Assembly (NCBI GenBank): GCA_009840225.1
Contig: VXOE01000393.1
Coordinates: 1 to 34,437 of the forward strand
Source of the DNA: Caldilineaceae bacterium SB0662_bin_25
Lineage (GTDB): Bacteria > Chloroflexota > Anaerolineae > Caldilineales > Caldilineaceae
Reading direction: 5' to 3'
Length of the DNA: 34,437 nucleotides
Part shown: in pieces, positions 24,702 through 32,342 of the stretch
How the letters are laid out: each line of letters starts with the position of its first letter
Numbering within the stretch: the first letter of the stretch is position 1
Position numbers and translations under genes: made by a program
The notes under the pieces: model-generated
What the model saw: only the letters and a program-made list of their open reading frames with translations
The model's database searches: none
Told to the model about the DNA's origin: nothing

Positions 24702-25424
24702 TCAAAAGGCTTCGCTCGTTTCGTCTCTATCCGAACGGCGCCGGGCGCCTCCGCGCCGCAATAACGCCGCTACCGCCAGCACAACCAGCAGCACCCCGGC
24801 CAGCACATAAAGCGCAGCCGTACGGCTCAGACCGAACCAGCCCCGTATCCGCCACCAGTACAGCGGCAACTGCGCCCAATAGCTCCATCGCAGATGCCAG
24901 CGATGACCGATCGAGATCACATATTTGCCCATCCGGTTGTGCGGCGTCCAGACCACAAGATAACAACGCCCGCCGACAAGCGTACGCGAGTCGATCAGAG
25001 GTCCGGGGAAGTAATGCACACGGGTCAGAACATCCTTGACCGGCTGCAAAAGCTCACTCGGCGGCGGCGCCACGATCGCGCTGTAGCCATGCGGCAGCTC
25101 CAACGGCAGCTTCTCCGTGTCCGCACTGTATGGCAGGCTACGCGCTACGACCGCAAACGACGGCATAACCGAACCGCCGCGGGGAAGGACAGGAACGAAC
25201 ATCTGCGCCCGCAGACGGTCGCCCGCCTTGCAATCCACGCGGTATACATGCGTCTCACCAAGCCGTGTGAACGCCCCAAAAATGAGCCGCTTCCGGCTGA
25301 AATCGGCGAACGATTCGCCGTCTACCAGCTGACTGCCCGGCCGGCTGCCGAACACCGGTACGCTACCCGCAAGATCAACGCCGGGGACCGGCCGGGGGCC
25401 GCTCTCAGTGCCTACCTCAGTCAC
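24702..25424 (-). CDS. Hypothetical protein with beta-rich domain and C-terminal membrane anchor
   Basis: A 240-aa protein. Residues about 35-175 look like an all-beta domain resembling pre-peptidase C-terminal-type sandwiches (THVYRVDCKAGDRLRAQMFV, and CYLVVWTPHNRMGKYVISIG near its end). A tryptophan-rich stretch follows (WHLRWSYWAQLPLYWWRIRGW). The C-terminus has one membrane helix (AALYVLAGVLLVVLAVAAL) and a basic tail RRGGARRRS. No N-terminal signal peptide is obvious, so the topology is uncertain. It is first in the run leading to the ArsA ATPase. ArsA/Get3 ATPases are known for tail-anchored proteins, and this is a protein with a single C-terminal helix, which is suggestive but unproven. 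Confidence 0.75.
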   Translation of the reverse strand: MTEVGTESGPRPVPGVDLAGSVPVFGSRPGSQLVDGESFADFSRKRLIFGAFTRLGETHVYRVDCKAGDRLRAQMFVPVLPRGGSVMPSFAVVARSLPYSADTEKLPLELPHGYSAIVAPPPSELLQPVKDVLTRVHYFPGPLIDSRTLVGGRCYLVVWTPHNRMGKYVISIGHRWHLRWSYWAQLPLYWWRIRGWFGLSRTAALYVLAGVLLVVLAVAALLRRGGARRRSDRDETSEAF

Positions 25425-25534
25425 AACGCCTCCTGCACAAAAATACGTATAGACAGGCCTGCTTGTTGCAGTCCAAGATCACGCGCAAGAGTCTATCACC
25501 CGCGCGCACGCTCCGTCAACCGAACGCCCGCTTC
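25425..25534. other. Upstream region of the minus-strand ArsA run
   Basis: A short stretch between the membrane-protein start and repeat copy B. I see no distinct promoter. Confidence 0.3.
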
Positions 25535-25635
25535 GGGTGCATCCCAAAATGGCGGCGAACCCCCGTATTCCTCCGGCAATTGCCCGCCATTGGGTCAGCC
25601 CGCGATCAACTCTGACTCAGGCGAAGCGCCGTCTC

Positions 25636-25663
25636 TGATCACTGACCACTAACCACTGACCAA
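25636..25663. repeat. 7-bp tandem array inside repeat copy B
   Basis: Four heptamers of the form TGACCAC (TGATCAC, TGACCAC, TAACCAC, TGACCAA). The same array with the same TAACCAC third unit is present in copy C at 34378-34405. Confidence 0.85.
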
Positions 25664-25672
25664 TGTAGTTTT

Positions 25673-25733
25673 GGGCGGTCGGGCCTAGTCGGCCCTCCCT
25701 TGTGCGGGGGCTCCGCCCCCGCAACGCCCCCCC
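25673..25733. repeat. Double hairpin inside repeat copy B
   Basis: GGGCC-TAGTC-GGCCC, then TGCGGGGGC-TCC-GCCCCCGCA (25703-25723). Compared with 12100-12159 the first loop differs while the stem is kept. In the second stem the loop-closing pair changes from G-C to C-G on both sides, a compensatory change that supports a selected structure. Confidence 0.85.
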
Positions 25734-26113
25734 TAAACCATGCCGTGCCTCATCGACCGGGTGCCGACATTCGTAACAGGTGCCTAATCGAACGTGTCCA
25801 GCCCCACCACGTCCCGCCAGTCCCATCCGATCCCCACTAGTGCCGGCCTTGTGCCTGCCCTCGCACCCGCCCCAACTGACGGACGCCGCCGTACGGCCAG
25901 GCCAGGCGCCTGCACTGCGTCTCGCCCAAAGACGGTAAACAATTTCAGCCACCGCTGGCATGGTTCCCGCGCCAGACTGTTCCCACCCCAAATCTGGGAT
26001 GCACCCATCGCTTTGCCAGTGAGTATACCCGTGCCTCAACTACCCCCATTCAGGACCTGCCAATCGACATCAGAATCTTGGAACTCCCGCGAAATCTATG
26101 GTACGCTTCGCCT

Positions 26114-27427
26114 ATGAACGCCCGCGTCCTCGCCCAGCTCACCCTCGTTCACGTAGGGGTCTCCATCACCGTCGTTCCGGTCACCAGCACGCTCAATCGC
26201 GTCATGATCGCAGACATGCAGATGCCGGTAACGCTGGTGGCCGTCCTGGTTGCATTGCCCTACCTGCTATCCCCCCTGCAGGTATTCCTGGGAAACTGGT
26301 CGGATCGCCATCCGGCCGCCGACTACCACCGCACCCCTTGGATTCTCCTCGGCGGGCTGCTCGCCGCGACCGGCAGTTACTTCACAGTCCACGTAGCCTA
26401 TCTGCTCGATCATAACTTTCTGATGGGTCTTGGGGCCGCAGCCGTCGTCTTCTGCCTGTGGGGAGCCGGTATCAACGCCGCCTCCGTGAGTTATCTCTCT
26501 CTCGTTACCGAGCTGGCCGACGAAAACGGGCGGAGTCGAGCGGTCAGCATCATGTGGACAGCAATGATCGCATCCACGATTGCGACCAGTCTGGGCCTCT
26601 CTCGCATGTTGGCAACGCCCACCCCCCTTTCCAAAGAAACGCTTACCACTGCCTTCGGTGTGATCTGGCTGGTCTCCGTCATCTTTGTCCTTATCGGCAG
26701 CTACCGCATCGAACCCCGCGCATCAGCCAGAACCGACCGGCCCGCCAACAGCGCCGATGATCCCATGCTGGTCTTGCGCCTGCTGGCTTTGAATCCCCAG
26801 GCCCGCCGCTTTTTCGTTTACCTCATGATCGTGCTGATCAGCATCCACGCCCAGGACGTATTGCTCGAACCGTTCGGTGCAGAAGCTTTGAACATGTCTG
26901 TCGCAGTCACCTCGCGCCTGACTTCAATCTGGGGAACCGGCATCTTTATCACCCTCCTGGCCGGAATCCTGTTTGTGAAACGCTTTGGAAAAAAAACTGG
27001 CGCCAATACCGGCGCCTTCATCACCGCCGTCGCCTTCGCCTCCATTATTGCCACCGGGTTGTTCGGCAATTCTAACCTGTTTCTCGGCGCCGTATTCTTG
27101 TTGGGTCTGGGCGGCGGCCTCATGACCGTCAGCAACCTCAGTTTTATGCTGGACATGACCTTGCCGCAGGCCGCCGGCCTCTACATCGGCGCCTGGAGCG
27201 TGGCAAATTTCGCCGGTCAGGCCGTCGGCAACATCATCAGCGGTATCCTGTGGGATCTCTTCTTCTGGTTGACGGGTAACCCGCTGCTGGGGTATGCTGC
27301 CGTCTTTTCTCTCGAAATCGCCGGCCTGCTCCTGGCCGTCTGGCTCTTCCGCTCCATCAGTGTCGAAAAGTTCCGCCGCCAGGCCGAAGTGCGGCTCCAT
27401 ACCGTTCTCTCCCTGGCCTCCGACTGA
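26114..27427 (+). CDS. PucC-family (BCD family) MFS transporter
   Basis: A 437-aa MFS protein with 12 predicted helices. The start is ATG at 26114, giving MNARVLAQLTLVHVGVSITV; the track start adds 12 residues with no ribosome binding site. The pattern TSTLNRVMIADMQMPVTLVA, PLQVFLGNWSDRHP and YHRTPWILLGGLL matches the PUCC family (PucC/LhaA/BchG-linked bacteriochlorophyll delivery proteins). In phototrophs these help assemble light-harvesting complexes. No bch, puf or puh genes are visible in this window. The gene begins about 108 bp after repeat copy B. It may carry a tetrapyrrole or another substrate; a generic MFS role is the alternative. Confidence 0.85.
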   Translation: MNARVLAQLTLVHVGVSITVVPVTSTLNRVMIADMQMPVTLVAVLVALPYLLSPLQVFLGNWSDRHPAADYHRTPWILLGGLLAATGSYFTVHVAYLLDHNFLMGLGAAAVVFCLWGAGINAASVSYLSLVTELADENGRSRAVSIMWTAMIASTIATSLGLSRMLATPTPLSKETLTTAFGVIWLVSVIFVLIGSYRIEPRASARTDRPANSADDPMLVLRLLALNPQARRFFVYLMIVLISIHAQDVLLEPFGAEALNMSVAVTSRLTSIWGTGIFITLLAGILFVKRFGKKTGANTGAFITAVAFASIIATGLFGNSNLFLGAVFLLGLGGGLMTVSNLSFMLDMTLPQAAGLYIGAWSVANFAGQAVGNIISGILWDLFFWLTGNPLLGYAAVFSLEIAGLLLAVWLFRSISVEKFRRQAEVRLHTVLSLASD

Positions 27428-27544
27428 TGCGCCTTCTACTTTGGTTCCGTTGAGTAGCACGATCTGACCATGCGTCCCCTGCAAACTGAGGCCTGTCGAA
27501 CAGTTTCCGCGCCTGCGCCCACTATGCGCTGTGCCGTTCGTCTG

Positions 27545-27553
27545 TGCTATACT
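27545..27553 (+). promoter_or_regulatory. Possible extended -10 promoter
   Basis: TGcTATACT is an extended -10 match in the 240-bp gap before the 99-aa gene, which would give a leader of about 110 nt. No good -35 is visible. The rest of the gap shows nothing I recognise. Confidence 0.3.
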
Positions 27554-27668
27554 GGTCTTCGGAATCGGTCATATAGTCCCGCTTTAACGCTTCCGATTCC
27601 AGTTCTTCCGACTCCTGGCGACGGGCAGAACGCCGCAGAACTATCTCCCAGCCCTTGAGGACGGTAGC

Positions 27669-27968
27669 ATGGTCAAAGTACTTCTGAGTTACGATATGCG
27701 GGAAGGGCACGAAGAAGACTGCCAGCGTTACGTCGTACAGACGCTGGCTCCAGGACTTGCCCAGCTGGGTCTGCGCATCACCGACGCCTGGTACACGCTC
27801 TGGGGAGAAGCCCCTCAGATCCTCGGCGGTGGGGTCCTTGAGGATAAGGACGACGCCGCCCGCATCCTGAGCTCAAACGAGTGGCAGGAGTTGATCGCCG
27901 GCCTCGAACCCTTCGTCGAAAACTTCAAAGTTCGCGTCGTTGACGCCAACGGCCGCTTCCAATTCTGA
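27669..27968 (+). CDS. Small conserved-looking hypothetical protein (dimeric ferredoxin-fold-like)
   Basis: A 99-aa protein with a ribosome binding site (TTGAGGAC) and good start context. The pattern is a beta strand (VKVLLSYDM), helix (EEDCQRYVVQTLAPGLAQLG), strand (ITDAWYTLWG), strand (PQILGGGVL), helix (DAARILSSNEWQELIAGLEPFV) and strand (FKVRVVDANGRF). This resembles dimeric alpha/beta-barrel (Dabb/EthD/NIPSNAP-like) proteins. No ligand residues can be assigned. It is followed after 36 bp by the caspase-fold-like gene and may be cotranscribed with it. Confidence 0.75.
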   Translation: MVKVLLSYDMREGHEEDCQRYVVQTLAPGLAQLGLRITDAWYTLWGEAPQILGGGVLEDKDDAARILSSNEWQELIAGLEPFVENFKVRVVDANGRFQF

Positions 27969-28004
27969 GCGGCCCGCCCCGCGCTTCCTCACACTGCATG
28001 CCCC

Positions 28005-28877
28005 ATGGCCCTTGCCCGGACGCCCGCAAGCTCCACCCGCACCAAACGCCCGCCTCAGGCTTCAAGACCATCCGCAGACCTGTCCGGCAGCGCCGCGCCC
28101 GCCGCTGGCAAACCCTTGGCTCTGATAGTCTTCCTCGAAAACGTCGGCCACATCCACGGCGTCAACCTGCCCCAATGGGCGATGACCGCCATCGATTGGC
28201 TGACCGAAGAATACGCCAAGCTCCTGCTGCGTCTCCTCGGCGCCTACCGCCGCTACCACCGCGTCGTTATCCTTGAGGACGACGCCGCCACCGCCGCCAA
28301 TCTGACACGCGCCCTCATCGACGTCAGCGCCACACATACCGTCGACCAACTTCTCCTCGTGCACGGACAGGAGCGCTGCCTGATCGGCTACAAAGGACAG
28401 GAGCTCGTCGACGCAGCCGCGTTCGACCAACTGCTCGCCCGCTACGTCGAGGATACCTCCCTCCTCGACCTGCGCATGGTCTACGGACTCAACTGCTACG
28501 GCGCCAGCTTGGCCCCCACCTGGCTGGCATTGGGCGCCCAAGCCGTCAACGGCGCCCACGCCGTTAACTGGCTCCCCGAGCCTAGCCTCAGCCTCTTTCT
28601 GCGCAAATGGCTCAACGGCGCACCCTTCAGCGAAGCTGTGGGCTGCAGCGCCTGCCGCGCCCGGGCCATCGGCAAACTCCTCTGGCGCGACCGGGCCGAC
28701 GGCAGCGAACACCCATTCATAACCGGCAGCCGCCAAATCGTCTACGGCCGGCGCGACGTGACAATCACCTCGCCAACCGGCAAAGCCCGAACCATGCAGT
28801 CTCCACCAACTCGAAGAGTCGCCGCCGCCGCGCATGCCCAACGCACGGCGAGCGGCCAAGTCACCACTTCAGACTAG
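28005..28877 (+). CDS. Putative caspase-fold cysteine peptidase-like protein
   Basis: A 290-aa protein with a disordered Ser/Pro/Arg-rich N-terminus (1-35) and C-terminus (about 265-290). The core alternates strands and helices: LALIVFLENVG, RVVILEDDAATAANLTRAL, DQLLLVHGQE (His120-Gly121), DLRMVYGLNCYGASLAPTWL (Cys164), and AQAVNGAHAVNW. A strand ending in His-Gly followed by a strand ending in a Cys-containing N-C-x-G loop is the dyad layout of clan CD (caspase, clostripain, CHAT) peptidases. I infer a clan CD-like fold, not proven activity. A short spacing of 10 bp to the HD hydrolase implies translational coupling. Confidence 0.6.
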   Translation: MALARTPASSTRTKRPPQASRPSADLSGSAAPAAGKPLALIVFLENVGHIHGVNLPQWAMTAIDWLTEEYAKLLLRLLGAYRRYHRVVILEDDAATAANLTRALIDVSATHTVDQLLLVHGQERCLIGYKGQELVDAAAFDQLLARYVEDTSLLDLRMVYGLNCYGASLAPTWLALGAQAVNGAHAVNWLPEPSLSLFLRKWLNGAPFSEAVGCSACRARAIGKLLWRDRADGSEHPFITGSRQIVYGRRDVTITSPTGKARTMQSPPTRRVAAAAHAQRTASGQVTTSD

Positions 28878-28887
28878 AGGAGCCGAT

Positions 28888-29475
28888 ATGCCCCTTCCCA
28901 GTCGAAATGAAGCTGTACAACTACTGTATGAATGGGTCGAAAACGAGGGCCTGCGCCGCCACATGCTGGCCGTCGAAGCCGCCATGCGCGTCTACGCCCG
29001 TCACTATGGCGAAGATGAGGACCTCTGGGGACTGACAGGTCTGCTCCACGATCTGGACTACGACCGCCACCCCGACATGGACGACCAGGAGAACGGCCAT
29101 CCCCGCACCGCGCTGCGCCTCTTCCGCCAGCACGACTACCCGCCGGAATTCATCCACGCTATCGAGGCCCACGCAACCTTCCTAGGCGTCCCGCGCCAGT
29201 CAAAGCTCGACAAAGCCCTTCTGGCCTGCGACGAGTTGACCGGCCTCATCCTCGCCTGCGCCTACGTGCGCCCCGACAAGGACCTGCGCGGCGTAAGGCT
29301 CAGATCCGTCAAAAGAAAGTGGAAGGACAAGCGCTTCACTGCCGCCATCGACCGCGCCGAGAATCTCCATTTCATCGAGGAGCTGGGCGAACCATTCGAC
29401 GAGCACGTGCAACGCGTCCTCGATGCCATGAAAGAGGTCGCCCCCGAACTGGGCCTCTCCGGCGAACAAAACTGA
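28888..29475 (+). CDS. HD-domain phosphohydrolase
   Basis: A 195-aa HD-superfamily protein. The start is ATG at 28888 with AGAGGAG upstream; the track start at 28834 overlaps the preceding gene. The metal-binding residues are seen in RRHMLAVEAAM (His), LTGLLHDLDYDRHP (His-Asp) and the later ACDELTGLI (Asp). HD proteins of this size hydrolyse nucleotides or other phosphoesters; the substrate is unknown. It lies 10 bp after the caspase-fold-like gene and ends 36 bp from the convergent molybdenum hydroxylase. Confidence 0.92.
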   Translation: MPLPSRNEAVQLLYEWVENEGLRRHMLAVEAAMRVYARHYGEDEDLWGLTGLLHDLDYDRHPDMDDQENGHPRTALRLFRQHDYPPEFIHAIEAHATFLGVPRQSKLDKALLACDELTGLILACAYVRPDKDLRGVRLRSVKRKWKDKRFTAAIDRAENLHFIEELGEPFDEHVQRVLDAMKEVAPELGLSGEQN

Positions 29476-29511
29476 CCGCGCCCGTAGCGCAGAACCGGGC
29501 CGCCCCCAGGA

Positions 29512-31830
29512 TCAGGGACCGCCCCCTGCCAGCGCCTCCAGAACACGCGCCGGCGTCATCGGCAATGTCCGGACCCGCCTGCCCGTCGCCGCCGTAAACG
29601 CGTTGCCGATCGCCGCGCCCACCGGCCCAATCGGCGGCTCCCCCATCCCATACGGCGTCTTGATCCCCGTGTCCACGAGCACCGAACGGACATCCGGCGC
29701 ATCACGCATCGTCAACAGCGGATAGCTCTCGAAATTGTTCAATTCCAGGCGTCCGTCCTTCACGTACGCCTGCTCAATAAGGGTAGACCCCACGCCCCAC
29801 ATCACGTTCCCCTCTATCTGCGCCTTCGCCCCATCGGGGTTCACCACCAGCCCGCAGTCCACCGCACAGTCCACCCTGTGAACCGTGATCTCCCCGGACC
29901 CTTCATCCACCGACACCTCCGCCACCTGTGCCACTACCGTATTCGATCCAAAACAGGCGATGCCCCTTGCCCGGCCCGCAGGCGGCGCGGTCCCCCAACC
30001 GCTCAGTTCCGCGACCGCTTCCAATACCGCCCTCTTACGCCCACCCGCAGGACTGTCCGGTAAATGATCGAGACGGAACTGAAGCGGGTCCGCGCCCACC
30101 TCCGCCGCCAGCTCATCAATGAAGCTCTCCACCGCAAATGTATTCGCGAAGAGTCCCAACCCCCGCCACCAGCCTGTCCAGACCGGCAGTTTCTTTCGCC
30201 AGGCCGTCACCGTGCGGTTGGGCACGTCATAGTCGATTCGCGCCCCCACCGTTGCCCCGAAGTCCGCGCCCATCACCATTTCCATGAACGCGGGCATGAA
30301 ACTGAAGGCCACGTCGCTGCTGCCCTGCCGGTGCTCCATGGCGGCGATACGTCCGTTCCCGTCCAGCGCACCGGAGAGAACGCTTTTCGTCGGCGGTCGC
30401 AGGTAGCCATGAAGCATCGCCTCCGTTCGGTCCCATCCCACGTGCACAGGTACGCCGGCTGCCCTCGATAGCCGCGCCGCTTCAACCGCCACCCCGGTAT
30501 CGAGCTTGGCGCCAAAGCCGCCCCCGAGATAGGTCGGGACAACCCGAACCGTGTCGGCTTCCACCCCGAGCGCCTCGGCGATCAACCCCTTCGCCCTTTC
30601 ATGGGACTGGGTAGACACCCACACCGTCACCTGGCCGTCCTGTACATCCGCGAGCGCTGCCGGTGCCTCGAGCGGAGCCTGTACTGCAAATGGCGAACGG
30701 TAGGTGGCCGTGATCGCGGTCTCTCTCCTCAGCACACCGGCGGCGTTGCCCTCGCGCTGGATCGTGATGCCGCCCTCCCCTGCCGGTTCGATCAGCGCCT
30801 CGATCTCCTCCTGCTGCCACAGATGCCCTTCATCCCACTCCGTCTCCATCGCCTTCACAGCCGACCAGGCCGCGCTGCGAGAGTTCGCCGCCACCCCGGC
30901 AAAGCCGTTTTCCACATCGATCACGATCTCTTCGACGCCCTCCATCGCTGCAGCCTCGCCCGCTGACGCGTGGACCAGTTTGGCCTCCAGTGTTGGCGGC
31001 CGTGCAACAGCGCCATAGAGCATATTCGGCGCACGCATGTCATAACCGTAAACTGCCTGCCCCGTTACCTTGTCGGGAATGTCGATGCGCGCCACCGGCT
31101 GTCCGACGACGGTGAATTCATCCGTCGCTTTCAGCTGCAGCGTCTCCTCCTCCGGAAGGTCCCAGCTCGTAACCGCGCCAGCCAGACTGTAGAAGTCAAC
31201 CTTACTCTCAGGGCTGTCCGCGACCGCAAACCCCCGCCCCGCAACCCGCAAGGCCGCCTCCGGCCGCTCTAACACCACCGCCGCCTCCCGCTGCAGCAAA
31301 CTGCGCATGCCCGCGGCCGCTCGGCGCAGCGACCCGTAACTGGTTGCAACCGAAAAACTGCCGCCGGTACCCATGCCATCCACTAGTCTTGAAGAGGTAT
31401 CCGCCTGCTCCACCACCAGGTCATCCCAACTGATGCCCAACTCCTCAACCGCGATCTGCGCGATCGAAGTATGTACCCCCTGCCCCATCTCCACCTTGGT
31501 CAGAGACAGACGTATGCTGCTGTCCTCCAACACCTCCAGCCAAAGCGGCGGATCGTCAGGCAGTTGCATAAAGCTGCTCCCGGCGTGTTCAGCCTCTGCC
31601 ATACTCTCCGCCATGATTTCGTTGAGAACCGGCCTGCCAAAAAACGCGCCCACCGCCAAGCCGGCCCCTGCCGCCCCCAGACCAATCAGAAAACCGCGCC
31701 GCGTCAGCCGCCAGCGCCGTTTCGTTGACCGAACGGGCTCAGCCCCCTCCGCTCCACCGTCTCCGCTCTCTCCATCGGCCGACGCTTCACGCGCCTCGAC
31801 CGGGTCGTAACCATCGCGTTCCCGCGTCAT
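29512..31830 (-). CDS. Molybdopterin-binding subunit of a xanthine dehydrogenase-family enzyme (IorB-like), TAT-exported
   Basis: A 772-aa large subunit of the molybdenum hydroxylase family, closest in layout to isoquinoline 1-oxidoreductase beta and membrane aldehyde dehydrogenases. The start at 31830 has GGGGAGGAGG upstream and overlaps the stop of the [2Fe-2S] gene by ATGA. The track start adds 23 residues. A twin-arginine motif LTRRGFLIGLGAAGAG precedes the mature part. Cofactor-site motifs include KVEMGQGVHTSIAQIA, TYLGGGFGAK and GMGEPPIGPVGAAIGNA with the catalytic Glu. There is no FAD subunit gene, so a cytochrome or other carrier probably takes the electrons. The substrate (an N-heterocycle or aldehyde) is open. 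Confidence 0.93.
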   Translation of the reverse strand: MTRERDGYDPVEAREASADGESGDGGAEGAEPVRSTKRRWRLTRRGFLIGLGAAGAGLAVGAFFGRPVLNEIMAESMAEAEHAGSSFMQLPDDPPLWLEVLEDSSIRLSLTKVEMGQGVHTSIAQIAVEELGISWDDLVVEQADTSSRLVDGMGTGGSFSVATSYGSLRRAAAGMRSLLQREAAVVLERPEAALRVAGRGFAVADSPESKVDFYSLAGAVTSWDLPEEETLQLKATDEFTVVGQPVARIDIPDKVTGQAVYGYDMRAPNMLYGAVARPPTLEAKLVHASAGEAAAMEGVEEIVIDVENGFAGVAANSRSAAWSAVKAMETEWDEGHLWQQEEIEALIEPAGEGGITIQREGNAAGVLRRETAITATYRSPFAVQAPLEAPAALADVQDGQVTVWVSTQSHERAKGLIAEALGVEADTVRVVPTYLGGGFGAKLDTGVAVEAARLSRAAGVPVHVGWDRTEAMLHGYLRPPTKSVLSGALDGNGRIAAMEHRQGSSDVAFSFMPAFMEMVMGADFGATVGARIDYDVPNRTVTAWRKKLPVWTGWWRGLGLFANTFAVESFIDELAAEVGADPLQFRLDHLPDSPAGGRKRAVLEAVAELSGWGTAPPAGRARGIACFGSNTVVAQVAEVSVDEGSGEITVHRVDCAVDCGLVVNPDGAKAQIEGNVMWGVGSTLIEQAYVKDGRLELNNFESYPLLTMRDAPDVRSVLVDTGIKTPYGMGEPPIGPVGAAIGNAFTAATGRRVRTLPMTPARVLEALAGGGP

Positions 31831-32315
31831 GTCCCGACCTCCTCCCCGCCTGCCATCCCGGCCGCCTGCTGAACCGCCTGCCGGATGCGCACATAGCAAC
31901 CACAGCGGCAGTAATTCGCACTCATCGCCCGCACCGTCTCCTCTTCAGTTGGCTGCGGATTCTGCGTCAGGAACGAGGCCGCCTGCATGATCTGTCCGCT
32001 CATGCACCAGCCGCACTGCGGCACCTGGTGATCGACAAACGCCTGCTGGACCGGATGCAGCCTGATCGTGCCGCTGTCGTCCGTCGCCGCCAGCCCCTCA
32101 ATCGTGCGAATGTCCGCCCCCGCAACCGCGGCCAGCGGCATCAGGCACGACCGCACCGCCGCACCGTTCACATGAACCGTGCACGCGCCGCAAATGCCGA
32201 TGCCGCAACCGAACTTCGTCCCCGTCAGCCCCAGCCAGTCCCGCAGTACCCACAGCAACCTCTCCTCGCCGGGAACATCCAGCGTATAGCCTTTTCCGTT
32301 GACAGTCAGTTCCAT
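31827..32315 (-). CDS. [2Fe-2S] subunit of the molybdenum hydroxylase (IorA-like)
   Basis: A 162-aa protein with two [2Fe-2S] domains. The plant-type cluster is GCGIGICGACTVHVNG; the helical second domain has QCGWCMSGQ and NYCRCGCYVRIRQA. The last motif has an extra Cys where the usual form is CRCGTY. It has no signal peptide of its own and is expected to travel folded with its TAT-bearing partner. GGAGGAG precedes the ATG, and its stop overlaps the next gene's start. Confidence 0.95.
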   Translation of the reverse strand: MELTVNGKGYTLDVPGEERLLWVLRDWLGLTGTKFGCGIGICGACTVHVNGAAVRSCLMPLAAVAGADIRTIEGLAATDDSGTIRLHPVQQAFVDHQVPQCGWCMSGQIMQAASFLTQNPQPTEEETVRAMSANYCRCGCYVRIRQAVQQAAGMAGGEEVGT

Positions 32316-32342
32316 ACCAGGCTCCTCCTGATCTCTACTGCC

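Larger units (their letters stand above)
25535..26006. repeat. Complete 472-bp repeat element with terminal inverted repeats (copy B), MITE-like
   Basis: The left end GGGTGCATCCCA and right end TGGGATGCACCC are perfect inverted 12-mers. Using the left end of copy C, the inverted match extends to 23 positions with two mismatches. Inside are a 7-bp tandem array (25636-25663), a double hairpin (25673-25733), and a stretch about 85% identical to copy A. No transposase-length frame exists, so it fits a non-autonomous, MITE-like element. No clear target duplication is visible; the flanks share only a rough CGCTT. Confidence 0.8.

Noticed and set aside
25636-25733. Short tandem units and hairpins considered as a CRISPR array
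   Set aside because: Units are 7 bp with no spacers; the hairpins are not regularly repeated.
25617-26039. 140-aa minus-strand ORF spanning repeat copy B
   Set aside because: Considered as an element-encoded protein, but it lacks a transposase-like pattern and extends past the element. A different frame is the one partly shared with copy A.
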